From Hyphomicrobium_A sp963812795 (GTDB lineage: Bacteria > Pseudomonadota > Alphaproteobacteria > Rhizobiales > Hyphomicrobiaceae): 64,000 nucleotides of DNA. Below the pieces are notes generated by a model. That model was not told where the DNA came from. It searched no databases and saw nothing but the letters and a program-made list of their open reading frames with translations. Location: NCBI GenBank assembly GCA_963812795.1, contig CAWEWG010000008.1, positions 84,856-148,855 of the forward strand, read 5' to 3'. Of the stretch, positions 51,263 through 60,192 are shown piece by piece. Position 1 is the first letter of the stretch, and each line of letters begins with the position of its first letter. The position numbers and the translations under genes were made by a program.

Positions 51263-51822
51263 TTAATCCTGGGGCCGACCGCGAGCGAGAGCCGCGGCTT
51301 GCTCAAGGCTGATGCGTTGCACGAGTGGATCGGCGTGCCGATGCACCAATTGCCACTCCGTTCCGTCGCGGCGATAAATTTCGGTCACGCGCAACGACCA
51401 GTCCTGATCGGGCAGACCACCAACCTCGCCATGCTGCCGCTCGATCATGACGAGAACCACCAGCCCGTCCGACGCATAGCTTTGCGCCACTTCCAACTGC
51501 GTTTCGCCTTTCCGGAAGTATTGGGCGAGCTCCGCCAGCCGCTCGGGGCTGGCATCGAACCCGTGGCTGGCGGGTCCGCCGAACGGCTGCATCAAAGTGA
51601 AGTCGGATGCGATGCGGGCCAGCTTGGCCCAGCGATCGGTATCGCCGCGCATGAATGCCGCGTTTTTCTCCTCAGCGCGCTGATGAGATCGGCAACCGCG
51701 TCTTTGGCATTGGCGGGGGAGGCCGGAAGCTGAAGCGCCAACGGCGCAGTAGCCACCGCCCCGATCGCGATGCGCCTCGACACCGCCGTCGACCGCGTTC
51801 GATCATTGCTTTGCTCGCACAT
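51263..51822 (-). pseudogene. Exported NTF2/SnoaL-fold protein with an apparent frameshift
   Basis: The first frame (from ATG 51822, after GGGAGAG) encodes a Tat-like or Sec signal (SRRIAIGAVATAPLALQLPASPANA) and the first domain helix up to ISALR. Homology then continues in the next frame as EKNAAFMRGDTDRWAKLARIASDFTLMQPFGG to the stop. The break is near 51668-51675 and fits loss of one base (or gain of two). The rest is a NTF2-like/DUF4440 domain (SLRVTEIYRRDGTEWQLVHRHADPLV). An independent start at ATG 51652 is the other reading, but it would cut the domain. It is divergent from the LysR gene. Confidence 0.75.
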
Positions 51823-51917
51823 ATGTCTCTCCCGACTGACCACTTGGCTGGCGTCATCCATGCGGCTTGGTGCAACATGAATCCAGTGATATGATTTCAT
51901 GAATATGCTGAGCCAAA

Positions 51918-52874
51918 TTGCATCTATCGCGCATCGATCTCAATCTGCTCGTGCTGTTCGCAGTCGTGCTGGAAGAACGCCATGTCGGGAGGGCTGCGGG
52001 GCGGCTGAACCTGACACCATCGGCCGTGAGCCACGCACTTGGTCGACTGCGACATCTGCTGAATGATCCGCTGTTCTTGAGGACGCCCAAGGGTGTCGTG
52101 CCGACCGCGCGCGCACTGGAGCTTGGCGAGCCGGTGGCCGAGATCTTGGGCCGTATTGGCACCGTCATGGCCGCGGCCGTTCCATTCGATCCCGCAACGA
52201 GCCGGCGCCGCTTCGTGATCGGTGGACCCGACGCTGTCATAGCCTCGGTGATGGCGCCGCTATTGGAACGGCTCGGGTCCAAGGCGCCGCACGTCGACAT
52301 CGGCCTGGTTCATCTGATGCCGGTGCAGCGCGGCGGTTCGGGGGAGCAGCCTTGGCAAGGGAGCTTGGAGAAGCTCGAAAAACGCGAGATCGACGTCGCC
52401 ATGCTGCCGCTCAGTGCCCTGCCGCCACGCTTCGAGGCGCGCCGACTTTATGATGAGGATTTCGTGGTCGCGATGCGCAAGGGCCATGCGTTCGCGCGCT
52501 CGCCGACGCCATCCGCATACTGCACGTCGCCACACATCCTGGTATCGCTCAGCGGCGATCCGCACGGTTTCGTCGACGAGCTGCTGGCGAAGCGCGGCCT
52601 TAAGCGCCGCATCGCGCTGACCGTGCCGACTTTCATGATGGCGCTTGCCCACCTTTCAGGCTCCGATCTGATAGCGGCGCTGCCACGTCGCCTCGTCGCG
52701 AGCCAGGCCGCGCGTTTTGGGCTCGCGTCCGCAGAGCTACCCTTCAAGCGCAAGCCGGATCCGATCCAGGCGGTTGCGACCCGGGCTGCGATGCTGGACG
52801 ACGGCATTGCCTGGTTGATGAATGTTCTCGTCGGTTCGGTTGCCGCATGGCGGCGTCTAAAACCATCGACCTGA
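51918..52874 (+). CDS. LysR-family transcriptional regulator
   Basis: A 318-residue regulator with the N-terminal LysR helix-turn-helix (HLSRIDLNLLVLFAVVLEERHVGRAAGRLNLTPSAVSHALGRLRHLLNDPLFLRTPKGVVPT) and a substrate-binding domain (about 90-300). The start is TTG 51918, since the family N-terminus begins exactly there. LysR regulators usually control the divergent gene, here the NTF2-fold protein (start 96 bp away); the downstream molybdenum oxidoreductase operon on the same strand is another candidate target. The effector is unknown. Confidence 0.9.
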   Translation: MHLSRIDLNLLVLFAVVLEERHVGRAAGRLNLTPSAVSHALGRLRHLLNDPLFLRTPKGVVPTARALELGEPVAEILGRIGTVMAAAVPFDPATSRRRFVIGGPDAVIASVMAPLLERLGSKAPHVDIGLVHLMPVQRGGSGEQPWQGSLEKLEKREIDVAMLPLSALPPRFEARRLYDEDFVVAMRKGHAFARSPTPSAYCTSPHILVSLSGDPHGFVDELLAKRGLKRRIALTVPTFMMALAHLSGSDLIAALPRRLVASQAARFGLASAELPFKRKPDPIQAVATRAAMLDDGIAWLMNVLVGSVAAWRRLKPST

Positions 52875-52924
52875 GCAGGTCGCCGTACGGCACGCCGAGG
52901 CGGACTCGACCTCCGATTGTGACT

Positions 52925-52964
52925 GCAGCTAGCCTCGACGAGGCGCTGCAGGCAGTCGCCGACG
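52925..52964. repeat. Degenerate copy A of the rfbD 3'-end sequence
   Basis: Begins GCAGCTAGCC and runs to CAGTCGCCGACG; it matches copies B (57069) and C (60153) at about 33 of 38 aligned positions. It lies just upstream of the Pao operon. Confidence 0.6.
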
Positions 52965-53161
52965 CGTCAGGATAGCGCCGATCAGTCAAGTTCAGTCGGC
53001 CCCGATAACAGGTCGTTTAGCGTGCGACGGAACAAAAAGCCGTCATCGTCATTGGGCGGTATGGTGCGCCAGGTTTCAATGAAGACAGGCCCACCGAGAA
53101 GCACATTCTTGACTAGAGGCGCCAACATTTCATAGGCGCCGAGCTATCAATGTGAGGTCAC

Positions 53162-53686
53162 ATGGCACGGGCGCAAAAGCAGCAGCCGCAGTCGATGATC
53201 GATGCACCCGTCAAGATACCTATTGCGCTCATCGTCAACGGCGCCGAGCACACGTTCGAGGTCGCCCCGTGGACAAGCTTGCTCGACGCTCTGCGCGATC
53301 ATCTTGATCTAACCGGGACCAAGAAGGGATGCGACCATGGGCAGTGCGGTGCCTGTACGGTGCTGGTGGACGGTCGACGCATAAACTCCTGCCTCACCCT
53401 CGCTGTGATGAAGGATGGGGCGAAGGTCACGACCATCGAGGGACTGGCGAAGGACGGCGTACTGCACCCCCTGCAGCAGGCGTTCATCGATCACGACGCT
53501 TTCCAATGCGGCTACTGCACCCCGGGGCAGATCTGCTCCGCCGCCGGGCTCATCGCCGAGGGCAAGGCCAAGACCCCCGACGAAATCCGCGAGCTCATGA
53601 GCGGCAACATCTGCCGCTGCGGCGCTTATCCCAACATCGTGGCTGCGATCCAGCAGGCGATGACTGTCGGAGGCGTAAAGGCATGA
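53162..53686 (+). CDS. paoA: 2Fe-2S subunit of a PaoABC-like aldehyde oxidoreductase
   Basis: A 174-residue subunit of the xanthine dehydrogenase family. The plant-type cluster motif CDHGQCGACTVLVDG lies near residues 57-71, and the second cluster motif CGYCTPGQICSA with NICRCGAYPNI near 117-155. It passes electrons from the molybdenum site to FAD. Unlike PaoA of Escherichia coli there is no twin-arginine signal at its N-terminus; the N-terminus is simply polar (ARAQKQQPQS). Start ATG 53162 follows GAGGTCAC. The stop overlaps the paoB-like start (ATGA). Confidence 0.9.
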   Translation: MARAQKQQPQSMIDAPVKIPIALIVNGAEHTFEVAPWTSLLDALRDHLDLTGTKKGCDHGQCGACTVLVDGRRINSCLTLAVMKDGAKVTTIEGLAKDGVLHPLQQAFIDHDAFQCGYCTPGQICSAAGLIAEGKAKTPDEIRELMSGNICRCGAYPNIVAAIQQAMTVGGVKA

Positions 53687-54700
53687 TAAATTTCGAGTAC
53701 ACGCGCGCCAACGACGTCGCCGATGCGGTTCGGCAGATCGCTGCAGATCCGACGGCGAAGTTCATAGCGGGCGGCACCAATCTCATTGATCTGATGAAAG
53801 GGGATGTCGAGCGCCCGACGCGGCTCATCGACGTATCGCGGCTGCCATTGACGTCGATCGAGGAAACAGGCGACGGCGGTCTGCGCATCGGCGCCCTCGT
53901 AGCGAACTCCGACCTCGCCTACCATCCGCTGATCGAGCAACGCTATCCGATGCTTGCCAGCGCCATTCTAGCAGGCGCCTCGCAGCAGCTGCGCAACATG
54001 GCGTCGACAGGCGGCAACCTGCTGCAACGCACGCGCTGCTTCTACTTCTATGACACCGCCACGCCCTGCAACAAGCGTGAGCCCGGCAGCGGCTGCTCGG
54101 CGATCAAAGGGGTCAATCGTATCAACGCGATCCTCGGCACAAGCGAGGCGTGCATCGCGACGCATCCATCCGACATGTGTGTCGCGCTCGCCGCGCTCGA
54201 GGCCAAGGTTCATGTCATGGGCCCGGCTGGCGCGCGAGCCATCTCATTCGCCGAATTCCATCGGCTGCCCGGGGACACGCCGCAGCTGGACACCAACCTG
54301 CGGCAGGGACGAGATCGTCACCTCTATTGAGCTGCCCGCTAACGGCTTCGCGGCGAACTATACTTATCTCAAGATCCGCGACCGGCTCTCGTACGCGTTT
54401 GCGCTCGTTTCGATTGCAGCCGCTCTCGACCTCGAAGGCGATACGATTAAGCAGGCGCGCGTGGCGCTGGGCGGTGTGGCGCACAAGCCCTGGCGCAGCG
54501 TTGAGGCCGAGGCGGTGCTTCGTGGGCAACCGGCCGTCCCGGAAAGCTTCGCCAAGGCGGCTGATCTGTTGCTGCGTGATGCAAGGGGATACGGGCACAA
54601 CAATTTCAAGATCGATTTGGCGCGTCGCGGCATCGTCCGCGCGCTGACGCAGGCGGCACGCGGCACGCCGCAGTCACAAGCGGTGAAGAAGGTGCGGTGA
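53683..54700 (+). pseudogene. paoB: FAD subunit of a PaoABC-like oxidoreductase, apparent +1 frameshift
   Basis: The FAD-binding subunit starts at ATG 53683 with NFEYTRANDVADAV and KFIAGGTNLIDLM, the PaoB/CoxM-type FAD fold. It holds the PaoB cysteine insert for a [4Fe-4S] cluster (RTRCFYFYDTATPCNKREPGSGCSAI). After DTNLRQ an extra G in the run 54306-54308 shifts the frame; homology goes on as DEIVTSIELP and KIRDRLSYAFALVSIAAALDLEGD to the stop at 54700. Total about 338 residues, normal for the family. Only this one shift is needed to restore it. Confidence 0.87.
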
Positions 54701-54701
54701 G

Positions 54702-57040
54702 ATGCCCCGGATCAGCCGCCGCGGGCTTCTTCAGGGAGCGGCCGCTCTTGGAACACTCGGACGCAGCGGCGCCACGTCCGCGCAGGAGACGATGCCTGAG
54801 GATGTCGCGCTCGAAGGCCAAGGAGCAAGGACTGCGATGACACCCTACATAGGCGCCGCAACATCGCGCATTGACGGGCACGCCAAGGTGACCGGTGCGG
54901 CGAAGTACGCCGGCGAGTTCAACGTGCCGAACCTCGTCTATGGCTTCGTCATCGAATCGACCATTGCGAAGGGCCGCATCGTGCGGATCGACACGCGCGA
55001 CGCTCTGCAAGTCAGCGGCGTCGTCGACGTTCTAACGCATAAAAACCGTCCTCCGCTGGCCGATGCTGATAAGGCCTGGAAAGACGAAGTCGCACCCGAG
55101 AAGGGGTCACCGTTTCGTCCACTCTATGACGACAAGATCCTGTTCAGCAGGCAGCCGGTCGCCCTCGTGCTTGCCGAAGATTGGGATACGGCGCGCTTCG
55201 CAGCCTCGCGTGTGAAGGTCGAGTACGAAGAAGAGCTCGAGCGTCACTGATCTCGAGGCGCAGCGCGACGCCGCTTTCAAAGTGGACAAACCAGAGAAGC
55301 CGCGTGGCGATGCCGTCAGGGCCATTGCCGCCGCCGACGTGCGCCATGAGGCGGAGTACTTCATCCCCACCGAGCATCACAACCCGATGGAGCTTTACGC
55401 CACGACGGCGGTCTGGGACAGCGATGGCAAGCTTACGGTGTACGACAAGACGCAAGGCGTGCAGAACGTGCAGCGCTATCTGGCGAACGTGTTCAAGAAG
55501 AAGTCCGAAGATGTGCGCGTCATGTCGCCGTTTATGGGCGGAGGTTTCGGCTCCGGGCTTCGCCCGCAGTATCAGGCGGTGTTAGCCGTACTTGGCGCCG
55601 TGGCGTTGCAGCGGCCGGTTCGCCTCGTGTTGACGCGTCAGCAAATGTACAGCCTTGGCTATCGTCCGGCGACAATCGAGCACCTGGCGCTCGGGGCCAA
55701 GGCGGACGGGACGCTCGACGGCATGATCCACGAGGCGATTTCGGTGACCTCGCAGTTCGAAGAATTCTCGCGCAACGACACCGGATGGGGAGCCCTTCTA
55801 TACAAGTGCCCCAACACGAAGTTCGAACACAAGCTCGTGCGTCTCGACGTCCCCACGTCGGCCGACATGCGCGCGCCCGGGGCGGCGACGGGTGTCTACG
55901 CGCTCGAATGCGCGATGGACGAACTCGCGGTGGCGCTCAATCTGGATCCGCTCGAGCTGCGCCTGAAGTGCTACTCGGATCGCGATCAGAACGAGGACTT
56001 GCCCTACACCAGCAAGCAGCTGCGTGAATGCTATCGCCAGGGCGCGGCGGCCTTCGGCTGGGAGAAGCGCAGCCCGCAGCCTCGCTCGATGCGCGATGGC
56101 ACCGAGCTGGTCGGTTGGGGAATGGCCACCGGGATCTGGGAAGCACTGCAGATGCCGGCTGCCGTGCGCATTGTGCTGACCGCTGACGGCCGCGCAGAGA
56201 TATCCTGTGCCACGTCGGATATCGGCACCGGCACCTATACCATCATGGCGCAGGTGGCCGCTGACGTGCTCGGCCTGCCGATCGAAAGCATCAGCGTAAA
56301 GCTCGGCGACTCCACGTTGCCCCCATGCCCCGTCGAGGGCGGATCGTGGATCGCGGCTTCGGTCTGCAACGCGATTGCGGGGACGGCGGTCGAGGTGCGC
56401 AAAGAGCTGCTGCGACTTGCCAAGGCAATGCCAAATTCGCCTCTAGCGGACGCCGGCGAGGATGACGTCACGCTTACCGATGGCAAAATCGCGCGCTCTT
56501 CAGACGGAGCCGCCGTCTCGATCGCCGATGCCATGCGCTACGGCAAAGTGGACCGTCATCGAGAAGCAGAGAGTCAACAGGTTCAAGAAGCAGGAGGAGC
56601 ACGCCCAGAACACGCATTCGGCTATCTTTGCCGAGGTCAAGATCGACGAACAGCTCGGCATCATCCGCGTCACGCGCGTCGTCAACGCGGTCGCTGCCGG
56701 GCGCATCCTGAATACCAAGACCGCGCACAGTCAAATCATGGGCAGCGTCGTCTGGGGCATCGGCATGGCACTGCTCGAGGAGACGCTGTTCGACCACCGA
56801 TTCGGTCGGATCATGAATGCCAACATCGCCGAGTACCATGTGCCCGTGAATGCCGACGTGCACGACATCAAGGTCATCTTCGTCGACGAACCGGACGCAC
56901 TCATCAACCCGCTCGGCATCAAGGGCCTGGGGGAGATCGGGATCGTCGGCGTCGCGGCGGCGATCGCCAACGCGGTCTACCACGCGACCGGCACGCGTGT
57001 CCGCGATTTGCCCATCACGCTCGACAAGCTGCATAGTTGA
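54702..57040 (+). pseudogene. paoC: Molybdopterin subunit of a PaoABC-like oxidoreductase, two apparent +1 frameshifts
   Basis: About 778 residues when two +1 shifts are corrected (near 55236-55240 and 56542-56548). Visible: a twin-arginine-like start (SRRGLLQGAAALGTL), PYIGAATSRIDGHAKVTGAAKYAGE, molybdopterin-binding regions PFMGGGFGSGLRPQYQ and RAPGAATGVYALECAMDELA, SDIGTGTYTIMAQ, and the active-site glutamate in IKGLGEIG near the C-terminus. The family oxidises aldehydes or hydroxylates aromatic compounds. A Tat signal on this subunit, rather than on the Fe-S subunit, is odd. The operon order A-B-C is standard. Confidence 0.87.
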
Positions 57041-57068
57041 GCCGGCAAGCTCCGGCTGGCGGAATTGG

Positions 57069-57108
57069 GAGCTAGCCCTTGACGAGGCGCTGCACGCAGT
57101 CGGCGACG
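57069..57108. repeat. Copy B of the rfbD 3'-end sequence (near identical)
   Basis: GAGCTAGCCC through CGGCGACG matches the rfbD 3' end at 60153-60192 with one mismatch in about 40 bases. On the minus strand it encodes VADCVQRLVKG and a stop, the C-terminus of RfbD, but no rfbD gene precedes it. It lies just after the Pao operon. Confidence 0.75.
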
Positions 57109-57304
57109 TCAGCTAGCCGCGGGCTTGTTGGCCAGCTTGAGCTGCTCGCGGAGGGTATCGGTGATTGCCTATCGGCAACGCGATGCGCTCCACATAGCAA
57201 CCATATTGAAAATCAATCCTCAGTGTTTGGAAAGTCTGCCTCGCCCATGCGGCGTTAGCATGCGGCTGTTCCGAAGAAGAAGCTCCATTCGTAAGGAGCA
57301 TGTA

Positions 57305-57421
57305 GTGCGTAAACTCATCTGCTGGCTTAGAGGCCATCTCTGGCACTTTTTCAATGGCAGCGTTGAGGCCGGCGGGAAGCCCCTCTACTACTGCTGTGTC
57401 CGGTGCGGCAAGCGTGCCTAA
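57305..57421 (+). CDS. Small zinc-finger-like protein (38 aa), DUF1660-like
   Basis: A 38-residue protein starting at GTG 57305 after a strong AAGGAG site (57293-57298). It reads ICWLRGHLWHFF, a short spacer, and YYCCVRCGKRA, so it holds a C-x5-H-x-W start and a C-x2-C end that could bind zinc, like DUF1660 family proteins known from phages. The frame is open further upstream (ATG 57260) but the ribosome binding site favours 57305. It lies in the region next to repeat copy B, so it may be cargo of a former mobile element. Confidence 0.55.
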   Translation: MRKLICWLRGHLWHFFNGSVEAGGKPLYYCCVRCGKRA

Positions 57422-57435
57422 ATGGCGCCGCAGCG

Positions 57436-58725
57436 TCAGCGCTCGGCACTGGCTGCCATAGACTGATGCATCACCGTACGGACGATGTCCGAGGCAAGCT
57501 CGTTCAGACCGCTTACGTTGTCGGCGTTAGTCAGCAGCGAGACGCTGATCCACGCGCCGTCAGGGGAATGGCGCGCAATCGTATTCGAGGAAGTAAACCC
57601 GGGGACGTGCCCCGAGTGGCTGTACCAGTCCCAGCCGGGTGAGTGTTCTATGAACCAGCCCATCCCGTAGTAGGTGGAAGGGCCAACACGTGCCGCATCC
57701 GCGAACATGAGGTGACGGCTCTCCACGCTCAGCAGGTCGTTCCCCATCAACGCCTTGTCCCAGGTGAACAGATCGACGGCGCTGCTGGCCATGTCGGCTG
57801 CACCCTTGAGCCAGTCGGCATCCACGTAAGCCGGTCGCCGTCGGTACGCCGGCGTTCTACCCCATGACGGTACCGCCGCGCGCATCGGGCTATAAGAAGC
57901 GTAGTCGCCGATAAAGCTGGTGTCCGCCAGGCCAAGCCTGGAAATGATGTTGCCCTTTACGAATTCGACGAAGCTTGCTGCGCCCAGGTCGTTGCCTGCG
58001 ACGACTATCTCGACGATCTCGGCCAACAAGAAATAGCCCGAGTTGTTATATGCAAAACCGGCCGACTTCCCGGGCACGGGCAGCTTGCGTAGCTGATCGA
58101 GCATGCGCGCAGAGGTGATCGTGCCCCACGGATCCGTCTGTGCAGGCGGATGCTCGATCAGGCTGGGCAGCCCGGACGTCATGGTGAGCAGTCCACGCAG
58201 TGTGACGGGCCCGTGGCCATCGCCGTCCCAGTTGTCGACGTCCTCGAAAAAGTCCCGTGCCGATGATGCGGGCGTTATGGGGGCATGCGAGCGAGGCGCC
58301 GTGGCGCCGCGATCCATCAAAACGAGGACAGCCGCCGCGGTGAATTGCTTCGATAGGGATCCGATGTGATAGACCGTGTGTTCGGTCGCCGGTAGTCCCG
58401 GCCGGGCCTCGCCGTAGCCCCGCGCGAACACAAGACGGCCATTGAACCCTACCGCCACGCTTACGGCAGGTGCGCGACGATTGCCGCGAGTGCCCCACCA
58501 GCGCTCAACGGCGGCGTCGAGCCGCGTTGAGCCATAAGCGGTCCAAACTTCGGTGTCGGACAATCCCTGTCGGCCCAGCACACAGGCGAAGCTGAGCAAT
58601 ATTCCTAGCCAGGACATTTGCGGCACCCTCGCTTGCACCGCGAGCGTATCTTGCGCGCGCAAAGCCACCAGACACATCGCGGTGATCGCCAATCGCGATC
58701 GGCGCATCATCCAACATGCCGCCAC
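57436..58725 (-). CDS. Serine hydrolase of the class C beta-lactamase family
   Basis: A 429-residue penicillin-binding-protein-like hydrolase. The catalytic set is Ser123-Leu-Ser-Lys126 (GSLSKQFTAAAVL), Tyr226-Asn-Asn228 (FAYNNSGYFLLAEIVE) and HSGHVPGF near residue 375 in place of KTG. Members include esterases, D-aminopeptidases and beta-lactamases, and the name alone does not show antibiotic resistance. The N-terminal part has two hydrophobic stretches; an internal Met at residue 37 (MSWLGILLSFAC) may start the true signal peptide. It stands alone, convergent with the zinc-finger-like gene. Confidence 0.85.
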   Translation of the reverse strand: MAACWMMRRSRLAITAMCLVALRAQDTLAVQARVPQMSWLGILLSFACVLGRQGLSDTEVWTAYGSTRLDAAVERWWGTRGNRRAPAVSVAVGFNGRLVFARGYGEARPGLPATEHTVYHIGSLSKQFTAAAVLVLMDRGATAPRSHAPITPASSARDFFEDVDNWDGDGHGPVTLRGLLTMTSGLPSLIEHPPAQTDPWGTITSARMLDQLRKLPVPGKSAGFAYNNSGYFLLAEIVEIVVAGNDLGAASFVEFVKGNIISRLGLADTSFIGDYASYSPMRAAVPSWGRTPAYRRRPAYVDADWLKGAADMASSAVDLFTWDKALMGNDLLSVESRHLMFADAARVGPSTYYGMGWFIEHSPGWDWYSHSGHVPGFTSSNTIARHSPDGAWISVSLLTNADNVSGLNELASDIVRTVMHQSMAASAER

Positions 58726-58891
58726 CCCTCGACGGCATCCGGGGACAAGCAGTCACCCGTCCACGAGACCTGCGATGGAACTGTTAGCAACGTGCACCGG
58801 GAAACCGACGCACGCGTACCCACCTGCCCAGTTAAGGATTCGAAACCGGGGCCGTGGACTTCCAGGCGGCCGATCGATATCCGCAGAAGTC

Positions 58892-59149
58892 ATGGGCAAC
58901 GACACATATCCGCCGGAACTCATCGACCTAATGTCGGCGTCCTTCGACGCGGCCTACGACCAGATCGAGGCCGAGCCCAGCCAAGCGCTGCAGCTCCAGT
59001 TCGCCACCCGCATCATGGCTGCGGTGAACGCAGGCGAACGAAATTTGGAGCGGCTAACCGCGATGGCTTTGGGCGAAGATACAGGTCAGGTCGACAACGC
59101 CGATCCGGCGTCCGCTCAGCTTGCGGAAGAACCCTCTTCGGCTACCTAA
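58892..59149 (+). CDS. Small acidic hypothetical protein (85 aa)
   Basis: Not recognised. It is an acidic, helical, soluble protein: TYPPELIDLMSASFDAAYDQIEAEPSQALQLQFATRIMAAVNAGERNLERLTAMAL, then a disordered Ala/Asp/Glu-rich tail. Start ATG 58892 is supported by conservation-like composition from that point on; no strong ribosome binding site is seen. It is divergent from the serine hydrolase and converges with the NarL-type regulator, with a terminator in between. Confidence 0.55.
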   Translation: MGNDTYPPELIDLMSASFDAAYDQIEAEPSQALQLQFATRIMAAVNAGERNLERLTAMALGEDTGQVDNADPASAQLAEEPSSAT

Positions 59150-59323
59150 CGTCCGCGAGAAATCATCTCTTTGGGATTTTGATCCAGCACTTTTGCCAAG
59201 CTGCCATTGTGGGACTGCATTTACCCGACCCAAAAGCGATGCTAACGGACCAATTGCACCTTCCTGTCGTCCCCCAAACTCAGCGGGAGCGGGTCCCCCT
59301 CGAGCTCGTCGTGGTGTCATTAA

Positions 59324-59360
59324 GGCGTCTTGATCATGCGTGATCACGACGCCTTTTTTT
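59324..59360 (+). terminator. Terminator between the small acidic gene and the NarL-type regulator
   Basis: GGCGTC and GACGCC, with inner TGATCA pairs and a 4-base loop, are followed by seven T at 59354-59360. It overlaps the 3' end of the convergent regulator gene. Confidence 0.78.
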
Positions 59361-59994
59361 CTGTAGCTTGATCTCTGCCGGTTTGGCCGGTGATTGCCAC
59401 GCGCGTCAGTTCCCCCAGCGAGCCGACGCCGAGTTTGCGTTTCAAGATGGAAACAATGTTGACGACTGTCTTGTAGCTCACGTGCAGTCGCTCAGCGATG
59501 GTTTCATAGCGAGTTCCTCTGCCGATCAGCTTGAGGGTGTCGAGCTCCCGAAGGGTCAAGTCGTCAAAGACGTCGAAATGATCGCGGTCGAATGCCATGT
59601 CGATCGCCAGGCCGGTGCTGATATAGCTTTCTCCGGCTTTCACCATTCGTATGGCGGTGAGCAGGTCATCGCCATTGCCGTCCTTGGTCACGAAGGCGTT
59701 GGCGCCGGCCTCGATCGCCCGGCGGGCTATCCCCGGCTCGCTGTGCATCGTCAAGACGATCACGGCGGTCGTGCTGTCATGCACGCGGAGCCACTGCAGG
59801 AAATTGAGCCCGCCCAGAGCGTCGGACTGCAGCGACAGATCCAGGATGATCACGTCGGGCTTGTGCCGACGATAGAGGTTTACGCCCTCCGTCAAATTCG
59901 AGGTCAGGAAGACTGACTCGACGGGTACCAGGTGGAGAAGATCACGGCATCCTTGAAGAACGACGGGATGGTCGTCGATTACGAGCGCTCTCAT
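59344..59994 (-). CDS. NarL/FixJ-family response regulator
   Basis: A 216-residue regulator: receiver domain with acidic pair VIDDHP (5-10), phosphoacceptor Asp52 in DVIILDLSLQ and Lys in FVTKDGNGDDLL, then a LuxR-type helix-turn-helix (LTLRELDTLKLIGRGTRYETIAERLHVSYKTVVNIVSILKRKLGV, about 145-190). No sensor kinase gene is adjacent, so it is an orphan within the window. The start at 59994 begins the receiver domain; the frame is open 18 codons more upstream. Confidence 0.9.
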   Translation of the reverse strand: MRALVIDDHPVVLQGCRDLLHLVPVESVFLTSNLTEGVNLYRRHKPDVIILDLSLQSDALGGLNFLQWLRVHDSTTAVIVLTMHSEPGIARRAIEAGANAFVTKDGNGDDLLTAIRMVKAGESYISTGLAIDMAFDRDHFDVFDDLTLRELDTLKLIGRGTRYETIAERLHVSYKTVVNIVSILKRKLGVGSLGELTRVAITGQTGRDQATEKKAS

Positions 59995-60152
59995 ACAACT
60001 GCATGCAATTTGGGGTGACCCGCGAGGGGGCCTAGTCGCAAATTGCATCTAGGAACGCTGCCGTCCGATTTCATCGTCGATTGATTATTTGTAACTTGAG
60101 GGCGGCGCACCGCTGCTCAAGAATTCATCAGGTTCGTCTGCGGTTAGACCCT

Positions 60153-60192
60153 GAGCTAACCCTTGACGAGGCGCTGCACGCAGTCGGCGACG
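60153..60192. repeat. Copy C: the 3' end of rfbD itself
   Basis: This is the last 37 bases of rfbD including the stop codon (on the minus strand). It is the reference copy for repeats A (52925) and B (57069). Confidence 0.75.

Noticed and set aside
57113..57346. A minus-strand open frame next to repeat copy B.
   Set aside because: Its translation has no recognisable domain. Another frame in the same place ends in a short helical stretch (ITDTLREQLKLANKPAAS), but a stop codon lies just before it, so it may be only a gene remnant.
57436..58725. The serine hydrolase taken as an antibiotic-resistance beta-lactamase.
   Set aside because: It has the SxxK and YxN motifs but HSG in place of KTG, and no ampR-type regulator beside it; the family is mostly esterases and peptidases, so resistance is not supported.
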